From Campylobacter troglodytis (GTDB lineage Bacteria; Campylobacterota; Campylobacteria; Campylobacterales; Campylobacteraceae), in assembly GCF_006864425.1 (NCBI RefSeq), contig NZ_QHLI01000006.1:1-64000 (forward strand): DNA of 64,000 nt, in the 5' to 3' direction. The notes below the pieces were generated by a model. It saw only the letters and a list, made by a program, of their open reading frames with translations. It ran no database searches and was not told the DNA's origin. The translations under genes and the position numbers were made by a program. Shown piece by piece: positions 36,308-46,054 of this stretch. The number at the start of each line of letters is the position of its first letter. The stretch's first letter is position 1.

Positions 36308-38433
36308 AATACCAAGAAGATTTAAAAAAATACCTAGCAAACGCTAAGCATTTAAGTATGATTAACCGCCACGAGTTTGTTACTTGTGAGCATTTGCTCT
36401 TTGCTCTTTTGAAGCTAAGCCCTGATTTTAGACATATATTTGAGGAATTTGCTGATGGGGAGTTTGACATCTTAGAAAATGAGCTAAAAAACCACATAGC
36501 CCAAAGAAATCAAATTCTAAGCCAGGATGTTGAGCCTGTGCATTCTGTCGTGCTTGATGACATACTTGCTACCCTAGAAAGGGAAAAAAACACCCAAGAA
36601 CTTAAGATCATTGACTTCTTAGAGGGTGTAAGTAGGGATAACCGCACTTATTCTAAGTTTTTGCTTGAAAAGCATGCCCTAGATTTTAGTAAGATAGAGG
36701 AGCTTAAAAGCACAGAGGACTTTGAGAATTTAAAAAATTTTACAATTGATCTTTTATCCCTAGCCAAAAGCGGACGCATAGATCCTTTAATAGGCAGAAG
36801 CTTTGAGCTTGATAGAATGATACAAATTCTATCTCGCAGAAAGAAAAATAACCCCGTGCTTGTAGGAGAGGCTGGGGTTGGAAAAACAGCCATTGTTGAG
36901 GGCTTAGCCTTGGCTATAGCCGAAAAAAGGGTGCCAAAAAGCTTGCAAAATGCCAAAATTTACGCCCTTGACATAGCCTCTTTGCTTTCAGGCACAAAGT
37001 ATAGAGGAGACTTTGAAAAGAGGCTTAAAGACATAGTTAATGAGCTTATGAAGGTTACAGATGCCATTTTGTTTATAGATGAAATTCACACCATAGTTGG
37101 TGCTGGTGCTGCAAGTGAGAGCCACACTGATATGTCAAATCTCCTAAAACCAGCCCTCTCAAATGGCTCACTTAAATGCATAGGTGCTACAACCTTTATG
37201 GAGTATAAAAATACCTTTGATAAAAACAAGGCCTTAAGTCGCCGTTTTGCTAAGATCGATGTGGATGAGCCAAGCAAAGATGAGGCTTTGCTTATAGTCA
37301 AGGGGCTTAAAAGTAAGTATGAGGAGCATCATAATATTAAATTCAGCGATGAGGTGCTTGAGGCCAGTGTTGAGCTTGGAAAGAAATTCTTTCAGGACAA
37401 ATTCCTTCCTGATTCTGCTATTGATTTAATAGACGAGCTTGGAGCCAGCTTTGTGCTTAAAGAGCCTAAAAAAGTAGCCACCTTGAAGGATTTAGAAGAT
37501 ACCCTAGCAAAGATGACGCATTCTCATAAGGTCTTTGAATTAGACAAATCAAAGATGCTTAAAAATCTTGAAAAGTCTTTAAAAAGTCGAATTTTTGGGC
37601 AAGATGAGGTGATTAGCTCTCTTTGTGCCACCCTTCGTCAAAGCTATGCTGGGCTTAAGGGTGCAAATTCACCTCGTGGGGTATTTTTATTCACAGGCAG
37701 CAGTGGGGTTGGTAAGACCGAGCTTTGTAGGGTTTTGGCTGAGAGTTTGGGGCTTCATTTAGAGCGCTTTGATATGAGTGAGTATGCTGAAAAACACACC
37801 ATTAGTAAGCTAATAGGAGCTCCTGCTGGCTATGTGGGCTATGAGGATGGGGGGCTTTTAAGCAATGCTGTGCGTAAAAATCCTTTCAGTGTGGTGCTTT
37901 TTGATGAAATAGAAAAGGCTCATCCTGAGCTAAGCAATACCTTTTTGCAAATTTTTGACAATGCAAGTCTTACTGATAACATAGGACTTAAAGCAGATTT
38001 TAAAAACACCATCATAGTAATGACCTCAAATTTAGGCTTAAAAGAAAGTGCTGAAATGGGCTTTTTAAGCAAGAATGAAGAAAAAAGCAACCGTGCCATT
38101 AAGGACTTTTTTGCCCCTGAGTTCATAAACCGCATCGATAAGATCTTGCGCTTTAATGATCTAAGTGATGAGAGCCTAGAAAAGATAGTTCAAAAAGAAC
38201 TTGATGAGATGGCTAAAAATCTTAAAAATATAAGCATAATAGCAGATAGCAAGACAAAGATTTATCTAGCAAAAAAGGCTTACAAGAAGGAATTTGGAGT
38301 AAGATTACTTAAAAGGGTTATCTCAGAAGAAATTGGAGAGAAATTAAGCGATGAGATCCTCTTTGGTAAGCTTAAAAATGGAGGACTTGTGAGGCTTAGG
38401 CTCAAAAACGAACTTATAGAATTTAGCTTTTAA
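36304..38433 (+). CDS. clpA: ATP-dependent Clp protease ATP-binding subunit ClpA
   Basis: A 709-residue AAA+ unfoldase. Start at MKYQEDLKKYLANA (ATG 36304, overlapping clpS); 40 codons further upstream belong to the shifted clpS frame. N domain with the ClpS-binding face, then AAA1 (GEAGVGKTAIVEG, DEIHTIVGAGAASE) and AAA2 (FTGSSGVGKTELCR, DEIEKAHPE) and sensor-2 GVRLLKRVI. The IGL-type ClpP-contact loop appears as IGLKADFKN near residue 560. Complete. Confidence 0.95.
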   Translation: MKYQEDLKKYLANAKHLSMINRHEFVTCEHLLFALLKLSPDFRHIFEEFADGEFDILENELKNHIAQRNQILSQDVEPVHSVVLDDILATLEREKNTQELKIIDFLEGVSRDNRTYSKFLLEKHALDFSKIEELKSTEDFENLKNFTIDLLSLAKSGRIDPLIGRSFELDRMIQILSRRKKNNPVLVGEAGVGKTAIVEGLALAIAEKRVPKSLQNAKIYALDIASLLSGTKYRGDFEKRLKDIVNELMKVTDAILFIDEIHTIVGAGAASESHTDMSNLLKPALSNGSLKCIGATTFMEYKNTFDKNKALSRRFAKIDVDEPSKDEALLIVKGLKSKYEEHHNIKFSDEVLEASVELGKKFFQDKFLPDSAIDLIDELGASFVLKEPKKVATLKDLEDTLAKMTHSHKVFELDKSKMLKNLEKSLKSRIFGQDEVISSLCATLRQSYAGLKGANSPRGVFLFTGSSGVGKTELCRVLAESLGLHLERFDMSEYAEKHTISKLIGAPAGYVGYEDGGLLSNAVRKNPFSVVLFDEIEKAHPELSNTFLQIFDNASLTDNIGLKADFKNTIIVMTSNLGLKESAEMGFLSKNEEKSNRAIKDFFAPEFINRIDKILRFNDLSDESLEKIVQKELDEMAKNLKNISIIADSKTKIYLAKKAYKKEFGVRLLKRVISEEIGEKLSDEILFGKLKNGGLVRLRLKNELIEFSF

Positions 38434-38679
38434 ATTCTACTAGCCTGGCTTTAAAGGGTGTTGAATTTTAAAAATATATCCCTTTGTAGGAAGGCATATT
38501 AAAAAGAAGATCTTGCAAATCTAGCTTTTTATTTTCAAATAACAAGCTAGATTGCAAGAAGAACAAAGCCTTGAATTTAGCATAGCTGTGAATTAAGCAC
38601 TTTATATTAAGAAATTAAGCCTTGTTTGTTTGAATATATTTTGTCCAAATTAAGCTTAAAGCAAAGGATCTTGAAATTA

Positions 38680-39215
38680 AAAGCTATGAAAAAAAGGGCT
38701 TAGCTTTGAATTTCACAGATCTAAGTTAGGGAATTTTAAAGTATTTTCGTTATACTTGCAATTTTACAAGAGGTCCTTGATTTAAGGGCAAAGAAATTGC
38801 TGAAATTTGCGAAATTCCTTGTGTTTGCGTGAATAAAATTTTGCAAGAACTTTGAATTTTCATAGCCAAAGAATGTGAAAAATCAGCAAAACAAAGTTTC
38901 TTTGGAAAACAAGTGAAGTTTTTTAAAAAATGAGTGCTGAATTTAAGCTTATGAAAGTTATTTTGGTGGTGTGTGCGGTAAGCGTGGATGCGATGCTGGT
39001 AAAAATGCCTTCTTTTTACTTCGCATTCTTGTAACTTCGTAGTAGAATAGGCTTTGACATAGCTTAAATAAATTTTGTGGTATTAAAAGAGCAAATTTTA
39101 TCCTTCATTTAAAAGACATGAATATGAAAATTTAGGATAAAATTCTCAGCAAAATTTATTAAAATCAACATTTATTAAAATTGATAAGCAAAAATCCGCT
39201 TAAGTTGTATTAGGC
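38680..39215 (+). mobile_element. IS1595-family relic R6 between clpA and aat
   Basis: Plus strand: start region AAAGCTATGAAAAAAAGGGC, helix-turn-helix trace AKEIAEICEIPCVCVNKIL (frame approximate), FIAKECEKSA, then ESYFGGVCGKRGC without the module between F and G. A module fragment follows at 39005-39050. Right end AAAATCCGCTTAAGTTGTAT at 39191, ending TAGGCC. Internal deletions leave about 540 bp. As I recall clpA and aat are adjacent in C. jejuni, so this copy entered a conserved pair. Confidence 0.75.
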
Positions 39216-39301
39216 CAAATTTAATTAAACAAAGAACCCTATATAAGAAATTAAGCCTTATTGTGCTTGAAAATATTTTACTTTAAATGAAAGGGGCTTT
39301 G

Positions 39302-39964
39302 ATGTTTTCTAAGCTTGCCCCACAAGAACTTTATCAACTCCTTTTAAAAGCACCAAAGGATGCTCCTGTTTTGTTAAGCGATAGGCTTGAAAAAAAACTC
39401 TTGCTTGAAGCCTATAAATTTGGGCTTTTTCCTTGGACGAACAAGCCTGTTTCTTGGTGGTGTCCTGACCCGAGAATGATTTTATATCCTACTGAAATTT
39501 ACAAGCAAAAAAGCACTCGCCGCTTTTTAAACCGCTATGAAATAAGGCTTGATGAAGCCTTTGAGGAGCTTATATTTTTGTGCGCAAATTCTAGAAAACA
39601 AACCTGGCTAGATAGGGACTTTATAAGAATTTATAGCGAGCTTTTTAAGGATGGCATAGCTCATAGCGTGGAAATTTACGAGGATAAAAGGCTGGTGGGG
39701 GGTATTTATGGTCTTATTATGGGAAAGATCTTTTTTGGCGAGAGTATGGTAAGCCTTGCTAAAAATGCTTCAAAGGTTGCTATGATAGCACTTTGTGAGC
39801 TTTTAGCCCCCTATGATTTCATAATCGATTGTCAAATCTACAATCCCCATCTAGCCTTTATGGGTGCTAAAAATGTGCCAAGGGCTGAATTTTTAAGCAT
39901 TTTGGAGAAAAAAATTCAGCAAAAAAGCGGGTTTGTTGAATTTAAATCTTTGCTTACTAGCTAG
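39302..39964 (+). CDS. aat: Leucyl/phenylalanyl-tRNA-protein transferase
   Basis: A 220-residue enzyme adding Leu or Phe to proteins with N-terminal Arg or Lys, creating ClpS substrates. I choose ATG 39302 (MFSKLAPQEL) because AAAGGGG lies six bases ahead; an ATG five codons earlier has no site. Motifs GLFPWTNKPVSWWCPDPR, KQTWLDRDF, AHSVEIYEDKRLVGGIYGL and GKIFFGESMVS are the family signature. Functionally linked to clpS and clpA upstream, now separated by 868 bp including R6. Confidence 0.94.
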   Translation: MFSKLAPQELYQLLLKAPKDAPVLLSDRLEKKLLLEAYKFGLFPWTNKPVSWWCPDPRMILYPTEIYKQKSTRRFLNRYEIRLDEAFEELIFLCANSRKQTWLDRDFIRIYSELFKDGIAHSVEIYEDKRLVGGIYGLIMGKIFFGESMVSLAKNASKVAMIALCELLAPYDFIIDCQIYNPHLAFMGAKNVPRAEFLSILEKKIQQKSGFVEFKSLLTS

Positions 39965-40027
39965 AATTTGTAAATTTTAGATATTTAAAAGGCTAAAATT
40001 GCAAAGACTCAAGATGCTTTGATCAAA

Positions 40028-40605
40028 TTGACCAAATTAAACTTAACAGCATTTTCTCTTATCAATTTTAGTAAATTTTGATTATAATTTTATTCTGAAT
40101 TTTCGTCTTAATTTTTTGCAAGTGAAGGATAAAATTTTCAGCCCTTAAATGTAGTTAAATGAAATTTCGCAAATTTATATTATGCAGTTGCAAGAATATC
40201 AAGTAAACACATAATAGTTTTATGACCAGCACCATACCGACATTTTACACGCACACCACCGAAGTAACTTTCATAAGCTTAAATTCAACGCTTATTTTTT
40301 CAAAAACTTTGCTTTTCTTGTTTTCTAAATAAACTTTGTTTTGCTGATTTTTCACATTATTTGGCTATTACAATGCGGATTTCTTGCAAAATTCTATTCA
40401 CACAAGCACGAGCAATTTTGCAAATTTCAAAGATTTTCTTTGCCTTTAAATCAAGGCTTCTTGCAAGATTGCGAGTGTAAGAAAAATGCTTTACAATTTC
40501 CCCAACTTAAGTTCTTTGAAATTCACAAATGAATCATATACTTGTTTTTCATTTTGCTCTTAATACTTTAAAATGTTCTTGTATCAAATTAAAATATATT
40601 GAGCC
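40028..40605 (-). mobile_element. IS1595-family relic R7
   Basis: Minus-strand copy with right end near 40028 (ACCAAATTAAACTTAACAGC) and left end CTTGTATCAAATTAAAATAT then ATTGAGCC at 40605. Traces of LIAK-CEKSAKQ, ESYFGGV and RYGAGHKT can be read across broken frames. A truncated module lies at 40185-40214. Confidence 0.75.
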
Positions 40606-40642
40606 ATTTCTTTTACAAACAAAATCCACAAAGTGTAATCAA

Positions 40643-41290
40643 TCACCCCTCAGCTCTTTTAAGCTTGTTTAAATAGCGATATACGCTTGGCCCCAATATT
40701 TTAAGTAGCTTGGCGACTAGGTACAGCTTAGCTTTTATGTTGAAAATACCCTTGTCATAAAGCGTTTTGATAATGTCGTTTTTTTGCGTAGCACTGAGCG
40801 CAAAATCTGATTTTAGATAGTTTATGTCAATGTGTTGAGCTAAAATATCCTCTATATCTAGGCTTAAATTCTCTATTTGGCTGTGCGGACTTTGGCTAGT
40901 TTCGCTTGCATTTAAAGTGTGCGTTGGCAAAGCCACTTAAATTTTCAAGCTCTTTTATGCACAGCCAAGCTCGTTAGTGCCCCGATTTATACACAAAATG
41001 CCAACTAAATTTTGCCCCTGCTTTATAAAAAATGGCAAGCCTAAGCTTGTTTTCTTGTGTTATTACCTTTACACAAAAAATCCTATTTTAAATACGCATA
41101 TTCTTGCAAAAGTTTGCTTGCAAAGTTGTTAGCGTCGAATTTATGGTGCGTTTGCTTATGACTGTTTTCAACCTGCGCTATGAAAGAGCCTTCTTTTGAG
41201 ATCTTGTGAAAGACTAGCTCCTAGCTTTTGTCAAGTACTTGCCTTAAAAAAAATGCCTTAGTTTGATCTTCTTTTTGCTTTTTGTGCATT
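40643..41290 (-). pseudogene. YheO/DauR-type transcriptional regulator, decayed
   Basis: The C-terminal 97-codon frame (40643-40936) ends with KNDIIKTLYDKGIFNIKAKL and GPSVYRYLNKLKRAEG, the HTH_22 domain of YheO-like regulators. Upstream, in other frames, the PAS-like domain can be read: ELVFHKISKEGSFIAQVENS, QTHHKFDANNFASKLL and LPFFIKQGQNLVGILCINRG. At least three frame breaks and in-frame stops separate them. It is divergent from the permease remnant, so it was probably the local regulator of the D-serine genes. The helix-turn-helix part alone may still be expressed, but I see no good ribosome site. Confidence 0.72.
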
Positions 41291-41539
41291 TTTAAGCCCT
41301 TTGGCTAAATTTTTTGCCATAAAATTAAAATTTGATAAAATTTTTGTGATAAATTTTAAAGGAAAGAGCATAAATTTTTTAATAACTTTAATGCAAGATT
41401 ATCCAAAATTCACAGACAGTTATTCTACTCGTAAAGTCTTTGCTAATTTAGTCTTTGCCCTAGCAAATCCCCCTAAACTCTGCCATAAGCAAGAGTGCAA
41501 AAAGTATAAAAGATACAAGGGCTAAAACTTGTCATTATC

Positions 41540-42700
41540 CAGTTTCTATACTACTGATAGTGTTTTTGATTGCAAGGCTTAAAATTCACGCTAGCCTTTT
41601 GCTTGTTAATGTTTTTGTCGCCCTTGCAACTGTATGCCCCTTAGTCAAATCCACTCAGCTCTTGGGCGTGGGCCAAACCTTGGGCTTTTTGGCTATTCAT
41701 AGCTTGTAGTGCGATTTTGGGCAAGATGCTTTTAGGCAGTGCGACAAGAATCGCCCTTAGGCTTTTGAATTTGCTAGGGGATTTGGTGATGATGCTAGTT
41801 GGCTTTATCGCAGGAATTCCTGTGTTTGTCGAGCTAGGCTTTGTGCTTTTAGCGGCTTTGGCTTATCGCCAAAGAGCTTGGACTATCTCGCATAAAGCTT
41901 GGCATAGCCTTGATTAGCTCGCTAAAGCACCTTGTATCTTGCCGCCATAGCTACCACTATAGTAGTGAGCTTGGGGGCAAATATCGGCACTGTGATTTGG
42001 ACCTTGCGTATCACTTGTGGCTTCTTTGATAGCTTTGGCCCCACTTTTTAAAGGCACAAAAAGCTCGAAGCTTTGCTTGTGAAATATCAACATAGACAAA
42101 GCGAATTTGCCCTCAAATTCAGCCACTTTCTTTTGTTGCTCCCTTTTTAATGCTCTTAAAAACGGTTTTATCTTCCTTGTCTTAAGCGGACCTTATCAGC
42201 TTCAAATCCTATCATTGCTTTGCTTATAAGCGTTTTTGTGGGCTTATTAGACTTCGCCAAAATTAAGGCTTGCAAAGCTTAATGATTTAAATGCCGATTC
42301 ATTTTACTCCATCAACGGCGTGCTTTTGATAATCGGTGCTTTTAATGAAATCTTGGTGCAAAGTGGCGCCTCAAATGCCTTAAAAGCTATGCTAGAGCAT
42401 TTAAGCCTAAATCCTGTATTTCTAGCGTGGCTTGTGGCGATTATCTTGCATATGGCTGTGGGTAGTGCTACTGTGGCGATGATAAGTGCGCTAGGCTAGC
42501 TTCATTGCTAGACACAGGTGTCAAAAGAAGTGCTTTGTATAGCCCAGTGCTACCCAGCTTACCATTGTTACAACTTCACTTTTTTGGCTAGTAAAAGAGA
42601 GTTTAAGAATGTGCGCTAATCAAATGTTTAAGTATTTCACAAGTGCCACTACAACCGTTTAGATTATATGGCTTTTCTTGGTTTATCTTAGGTATCAAAA
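41540..42700 (+). pseudogene. GntP-family permease (DsdX-like D-serine/gluconate transporter), decayed
   Basis: Pieces in several frames follow the GntP order: LKIHASLLLVNVFVALATVC and LGVGQTLGFLAI (41570-41700), LLNLLGDLVMMLVGFIAGIP and VFVELGFVLLAALAY (41765-41870), ISVFVGLLDFAKIKA (about 42220), SINGVLLIIGAFNEILVQSG then LSLNPVFLAWLVAIILHMAV, GSATVAMISALG (42300-42500), FWLVKESLRMCANQMFKYFT (about 42580). Frameshifts and stops are frequent. Adjacency to a dsdA remnant points to a DsdX-like role. E. coli DsdX belongs to this family. Confidence 0.78.
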
Positions 42701-42779
42701 AAAAAGAACAAGGCTTAATCCCTTTTTATCGGTTAAAGAGACAAAGTAAGCACAAAATGATCTGAGTTGTCATTTTGCC

Positions 42780-43340
42780 TAAGCTGAGAATTCAAAAGAT
42801 TTGTTTTTAGGCTACGGCTTAGCTGGTTTGCAAGGACAGCTTCAAGCCCTAGACATAGTGGTAGATAAAGAAAATCCGCTTTATCTGCCTTGCCAAGTAG
42901 GCGCAGCTCCGAGGCGGTGCGGCTTGAAACATATCTTTGGCGAAAATGTCAAATGCTTTTTTGCCAAGCCCTCGCACCCTGTATGATGCTTACACTTATC
43001 AGCCAAAAGCTTGATAAAATCAGCGTAAATGACATATTGACAACAAAACCGCAGCAGACGGGCTTATCGCCCATCGGCTTTGGTAAGCAAGGTGCTGAAA
43101 AATGTCATTGACAAAGCACTAGCATAAGCGATGAAAATATGTTCATTTATCTCGCACTTTTAGAGCAAAGTCTAAGGCTTGAACCAAGTGCTCCGGCTGG
43201 CGTGAAGGGCTATGTCGATGAATTCGTGGCGTAAGCAAAATTACAAAAATATCACGCATATCATTTGGGCTACGGGCGGTGCTATGGTGCCAAAAGATGA
43301 GATGCAAAGCTACATTGAAAGGGGCAAAGCCTTAGTTTGA
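42780..43340 (+). pseudogene. dsdA: D-serine ammonia-lyase (DsdA), 3' half only, decayed
   Basis: Readable parts in order: [20 protein letters not shown] and [12 protein letters not shown] (42795-42895), [15 protein letters not shown] (about 42940), [30 protein letters not shown] (43160-43215), then [20 protein letters not shown] and [10 protein letters not shown] (43245-43338). This is the C-terminal half of DsdA, which turns D-serine into pyruvate and ammonia through 2-aminoacrylate. The N-terminal half with the PLP lysine is missing and several frames are broken, so no enzyme can be made. Confidence 0.85.
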
Positions 43341-43385
43341 TAAGGCTTTGTTTTTAAGCTTTTAGGCATTTTTACCTTAAAAGGC

Positions 43386-43391
43386 TATAAT
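43386..43391 (+). promoter_or_regulatory. Probable -10 box for ridA
   Basis: TATAAT in AAGGCTATAATAATGCC, 31 bases before the ridA ATG. It lies just after the dsdA remnant, so ridA keeps its own promoter. Confidence 0.6.
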
Positions 43392-43421
43392 AATGCCTAA
43401 ATTTACACAAAAGGACAAACA

Positions 43422-43778
43422 ATGAACTACCCAAAAGCCATAGGTGCTTACAGCGTTTATAGGGTGGTGGGGGATTTTATTTTTGCCTCAGGGCAAATCC
43501 CGCTAAATCCTGCCACAAACGAGCTTGTAAATGGCGACATAGCCGCTCAAACAAAGCAAGTGCTTGAAAATATCAAGGGCATACTCGCTGAAAACGGCTT
43601 AAAATTCAGCAATGTCGTCAAAACAACCGTGTTTTTAGCCGACATAAAGGACTTTGCGGCTATGAATGAGGTGTATGCTAGTTATTTTAGCACACCTTAC
43701 CCAGCTCGCTCAGCTGTGGCGGTAAAGGACTTGCCAAAGGGTGCGAGAGTGGAAATTGAAATCATAGCTCATAAATAA
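43422..43778 (+). CDS. ridA: RidA family 2-iminobutanoate/2-iminopropanoate deaminase
   Basis: A 118-residue trimeric enzyme that hydrolyses reactive enamines and imines such as 2-aminoacrylate, released by PLP dehydratases. Complete, with MNYPKAIGAYSVYRVVGDFI, ASGQIPLNPATNELV, NVVKTTVFLADIKDF, and the substrate-binding Arg in YPARSAVAV followed by ARVEIEIIA. ACAAAAGGACAAAC precedes the ATG. It is the only intact gene of the former D-serine locus; RidA would have detoxified the DsdA intermediate, and it remains useful for other dehydratases. Confidence 0.93.
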   Translation: MNYPKAIGAYSVYRVVGDFIFASGQIPLNPATNELVNGDIAAQTKQVLENIKGILAENGLKFSNVVKTTVFLADIKDFAAMNEVYASYFSTPYPARSAVAVKDLPKGARVEIEIIAHK

Positions 43779-44432
43779 GCTTAGTTAGCTTTTTGCAATT
43801 TTACAATTTTATCTTGCTACTTATTTTAAAGAGCTTAATTTTATTTTCAAGCAAAGATTAAGTGCATCTAAACGCTTTTTTAAAAAGGTATCTTAGACAA
43901 AATTTGTCATTTAAGAAGAAACTAGGCATTTTCGCAAGATAGATTTAAAAATTAAAAGCAAATAAATTCACACAAAAGCGTGAATTTTTTAAGCCTCTTT
44001 GCCTAAAAAGACTTATAAAATTTAGGCTCTTTTTCAAAAAAGTATTGATTTTAGACAAAATATCATCTTTATCATTATAAGCTTGTGCTAAGAATTCATA
44101 ACCTTATAGAAAAATGCCTTTAATTGATAAATTCTTCGCCCCTAAGCTTATAATTACAAAACTTTTTTGAAAAATAGCCAAAATTTAAGATAAAAAAACT
44201 TAGCTTTCTTAACAAATTCAAAGCTTATTAAAAAATTCAAAAAACAAGCCTTGAATTCTTTAAACTTAAAGCATAAGCTTTCAAATTTACTGAGTGAGTT
44301 TGTCTTTAAATTTAACTTATGTGTTTTGTGGCAATTTTACTTCGCTTTTTATAACGGTTTTGTCTTGTATATTAGAAAAGAAAAACACCCCTCCGTATTT
44401 CGTACTCCATTTTCCGTAGTCTGCATTCCGTC
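43779..44432. other. Convergent spacer between ridA and murF
   Basis: No gene seen. It holds the terminator at 43964-43990 and a repeat remnant near 44040-44095 (GTATTGATTTTAGACAAAAT, then TCATTATAAGCTTGTGCTAA). A 147-codon plus frame starting at 44251 overlaps murF and is a shadow. Confidence 0.5.
43964..43990 (+). terminator. Terminator-like hairpin after ridA
   Basis: AAATTCAC-8 bases-GTGAATTT followed by TTT: an 8-bp stem and T-run. It lies 186 bp after ridA in a convergent spacer and could serve either strand. Confidence 0.5.
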
Positions 44433-45896
44433 TCACATAAAACTTGGAGTATCGTTTGAAAATAAGATCAAATCCCCAGCCTGCGTTTGTTCGGCTAGTG
44501 TTTGCACCAAAAGGGCTTTGTCCTTTAAAACCAGCTTTGAAATGCTTAAATTCTCGCTTAATACCCTTGAATTCACCTCGCCTATGATGATGACTAAGTC
44601 AAAGCACTCATTTATCACAGCTGCTAATTTTGCATTTTCCTCTCTGCTTACCTCTACTATGCCCGGAGTTACCAAAACCCGCCGTCCCTTGTAACTAGCA
44701 CAGAGCTTGTAACTCTCACTCATACCTTTAAAATTGCCATTAAAGCCATCATCTATGATGAATTTAGGGGTTTTTGAGATGATTTGCAAACGGTGTTCTA
44801 CGCTTGACATTTTTGAAACCACATTTTTAAGCGTGTTTAAACTTACGCCCAAAAAATGTCCGCAAAGCACACAAGCACAAAGATTTTGCGCGTTAAAGCC
44901 TCCAAGCAAATTTGCATTAAATCTTTCATTTTTGCCCTTTATTTCAAGCTCAAATTCAAGCCCATCAAGGCTAGAATTTACGCTTTTTAAATGTTTGTCG
45001 TAAATTTCGCAAGTTTCATCTTCATTTTGCAAGGTTGAGCTATGACAAAAAGCCCTTTTTAAATTCACGCTTTGTAAGGCTTCAAGCTTTGTGGTGCGGA
45101 TATTTTCAAGGCTTTTGAAATACTCCAAATGCGCCCCCCCTAGCTCGCCGATTATGACTATTTGAGGGCTTAAAAGGCGTGTTATATCCAAAATGTCGCC
45201 TTTTTTTCTTGCACCTGCTTCGGCTATGTAAATCTCAGCGTTTGAGGGCAAATTTTCATTTATGTCAGCTACTATGCCAAGCAGGGTATTTACGCTTCTT
45301 GGGCTTTTATGCACCACAAAATCAGCCTTTAAGCACTCAAAGAGGAAGTTTTTAATGCTTGTTTTGCCAAAACTTGCTGTGATTAAAATGATTTTTAAAT
45401 CCTTGTTTGCGGCTAGTTTTTTGTGGGCTTTTTTTAAAAAATAGCGAGTTTGAGCTAGCTCAAAGATTTTAAGCACTATGAGAGCAAAAATGAGTGGCAA
45501 GACATTTGCTGTGAAGTTAAATTCAAGGCTTAAAAATATAAAAAGCAAAATAAAAAGCGTTAAAAAGGCAAAAAAGGCTTTTATCTTTGTGGTAAAAACT
45601 AGCTTTTTATCAAGTTTCTTGTGCCACAGATACAAAAAAGGCAACCAAAAGACAAGAGCGTATATGAGAAAAAAGCGAGAAAAGATGATATAAACAAACC
45701 AGGGCAAAAAGATAAAATAAATATGCCAAGAAAAACGGGTAAAATGAAAGGCTACTCGGCTTAACTTGTAATTATACCACTGCAAGGCGGTGATTAGATA
45801 AAAGGCAAGGGCGAAATTTAAGATGATTAAACTTGCTATGTCATTAAAGTGGGTGATAAATTCAGGCGTATCAAGCAAATTTTCAAAAAAATTCAC
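44433..45896 (-). CDS. murF: UDP-N-acetylmuramoyl-tripeptide-D-alanyl-D-alanine ligase with membrane-bound N-terminus
   Basis: A 487-residue ligase. GTG start at 45896 after AAGGAC. The N-terminal third has about three to four membrane helices (residues 20-130; for example HIYFIFLPWFVYIIFSRFF and FFAFLTLFILLFIFLSL), a feature of Campylobacterota MurF. The catalytic part follows: ATP loop ITASFGKTSIKNFL, AEAGARKKGDI, GELGGAHLEYFKSLENI, NLLGGFNAQNL, DGFNGNFKGM. It adds D-Ala-D-Ala, made by Ddl from the same operon. A C7 run lies inside (about 45134). Confidence 0.9.
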   Translation of the reverse strand: MNFFENLLDTPEFITHFNDIASLIILNFALAFYLITALQWYNYKLSRVAFHFTRFSWHIYFIFLPWFVYIIFSRFFLIYALVFWLPFLYLWHKKLDKKLVFTTKIKAFFAFLTLFILLFIFLSLEFNFTANVLPLIFALIVLKIFELAQTRYFLKKAHKKLAANKDLKIILITASFGKTSIKNFLFECLKADFVVHKSPRSVNTLLGIVADINENLPSNAEIYIAEAGARKKGDILDITRLLSPQIVIIGELGGAHLEYFKSLENIRTTKLEALQSVNLKRAFCHSSTLQNEDETCEIYDKHLKSVNSSLDGLEFELEIKGKNERFNANLLGGFNAQNLCACVLCGHFLGVSLNTLKNVVSKMSSVEHRLQIISKTPKFIIDDGFNGNFKGMSESYKLCASYKGRRVLVTPGIVEVSREENAKLAAVINECFDLVIIIGEVNSRVLSENLSISKLVLKDKALLVQTLAEQTQAGDLILFSNDTPSFM

Positions 45897-46054
45897 GTTT
45901 TGTCCTTGCTTTGAGTTAAGTTTTCATTTTTTAACATATGGCTTGTTGCTGAATTTAAACACTTATCGCTTGTAGCGAAATTTAAGCCCTCTTTGCTTGA
46001 ATTTAAATTCAAGCCCTCGTTTAAATTTTCAAAGAGTTTTTTAAAAAAATTCAC
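45893..46054 (-). CDS. Small ORF (53 codons) coupled by GTGA overlaps to both neighbours
   Basis: A GTG at 46054-46052 overlaps the hydrolase stop (GTGA) with AAGGAT five bases upstream, and the frame runs without interruption to a TGA at 45895-45893 that overlaps the murF GTG in the same way. The peptide begins VNFFKKLFENLNEGLNLNSS and ends NENLTQSKDKT; it is Asn/Leu/Ser/Lys-rich. Its start resembles that of MurF (MNFFENLLD). It may be a real small gene, a relay that keeps ribosomes moving to murF, or AAATTC-type filler that stayed open. No family recognised. Confidence 0.4.
   Translation of the reverse strand: MNFFKKLFENLNEGLNLNSSKEGLNFATSDKCLNSATSHMLKNENLTQSKDKT

Noticed and set aside
41717-42126. 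Two short intact genes at 41717-41917 (plus) and 41914-42126 (minus)
   Set aside because: The plus frame is an internal piece of the GntP permease remnant and the minus frame is its shadow.
42801-43111. Short genes of 61 and 73 codons
   Set aside because: Both are pieces of the dsdA remnant read in different frames.
45127-45140. C7 run in murF as a phase-variation tract
   Set aside because: Seven residues is below the length at which Campylobacter tracts are usually unstable, and it lies in an essential gene.
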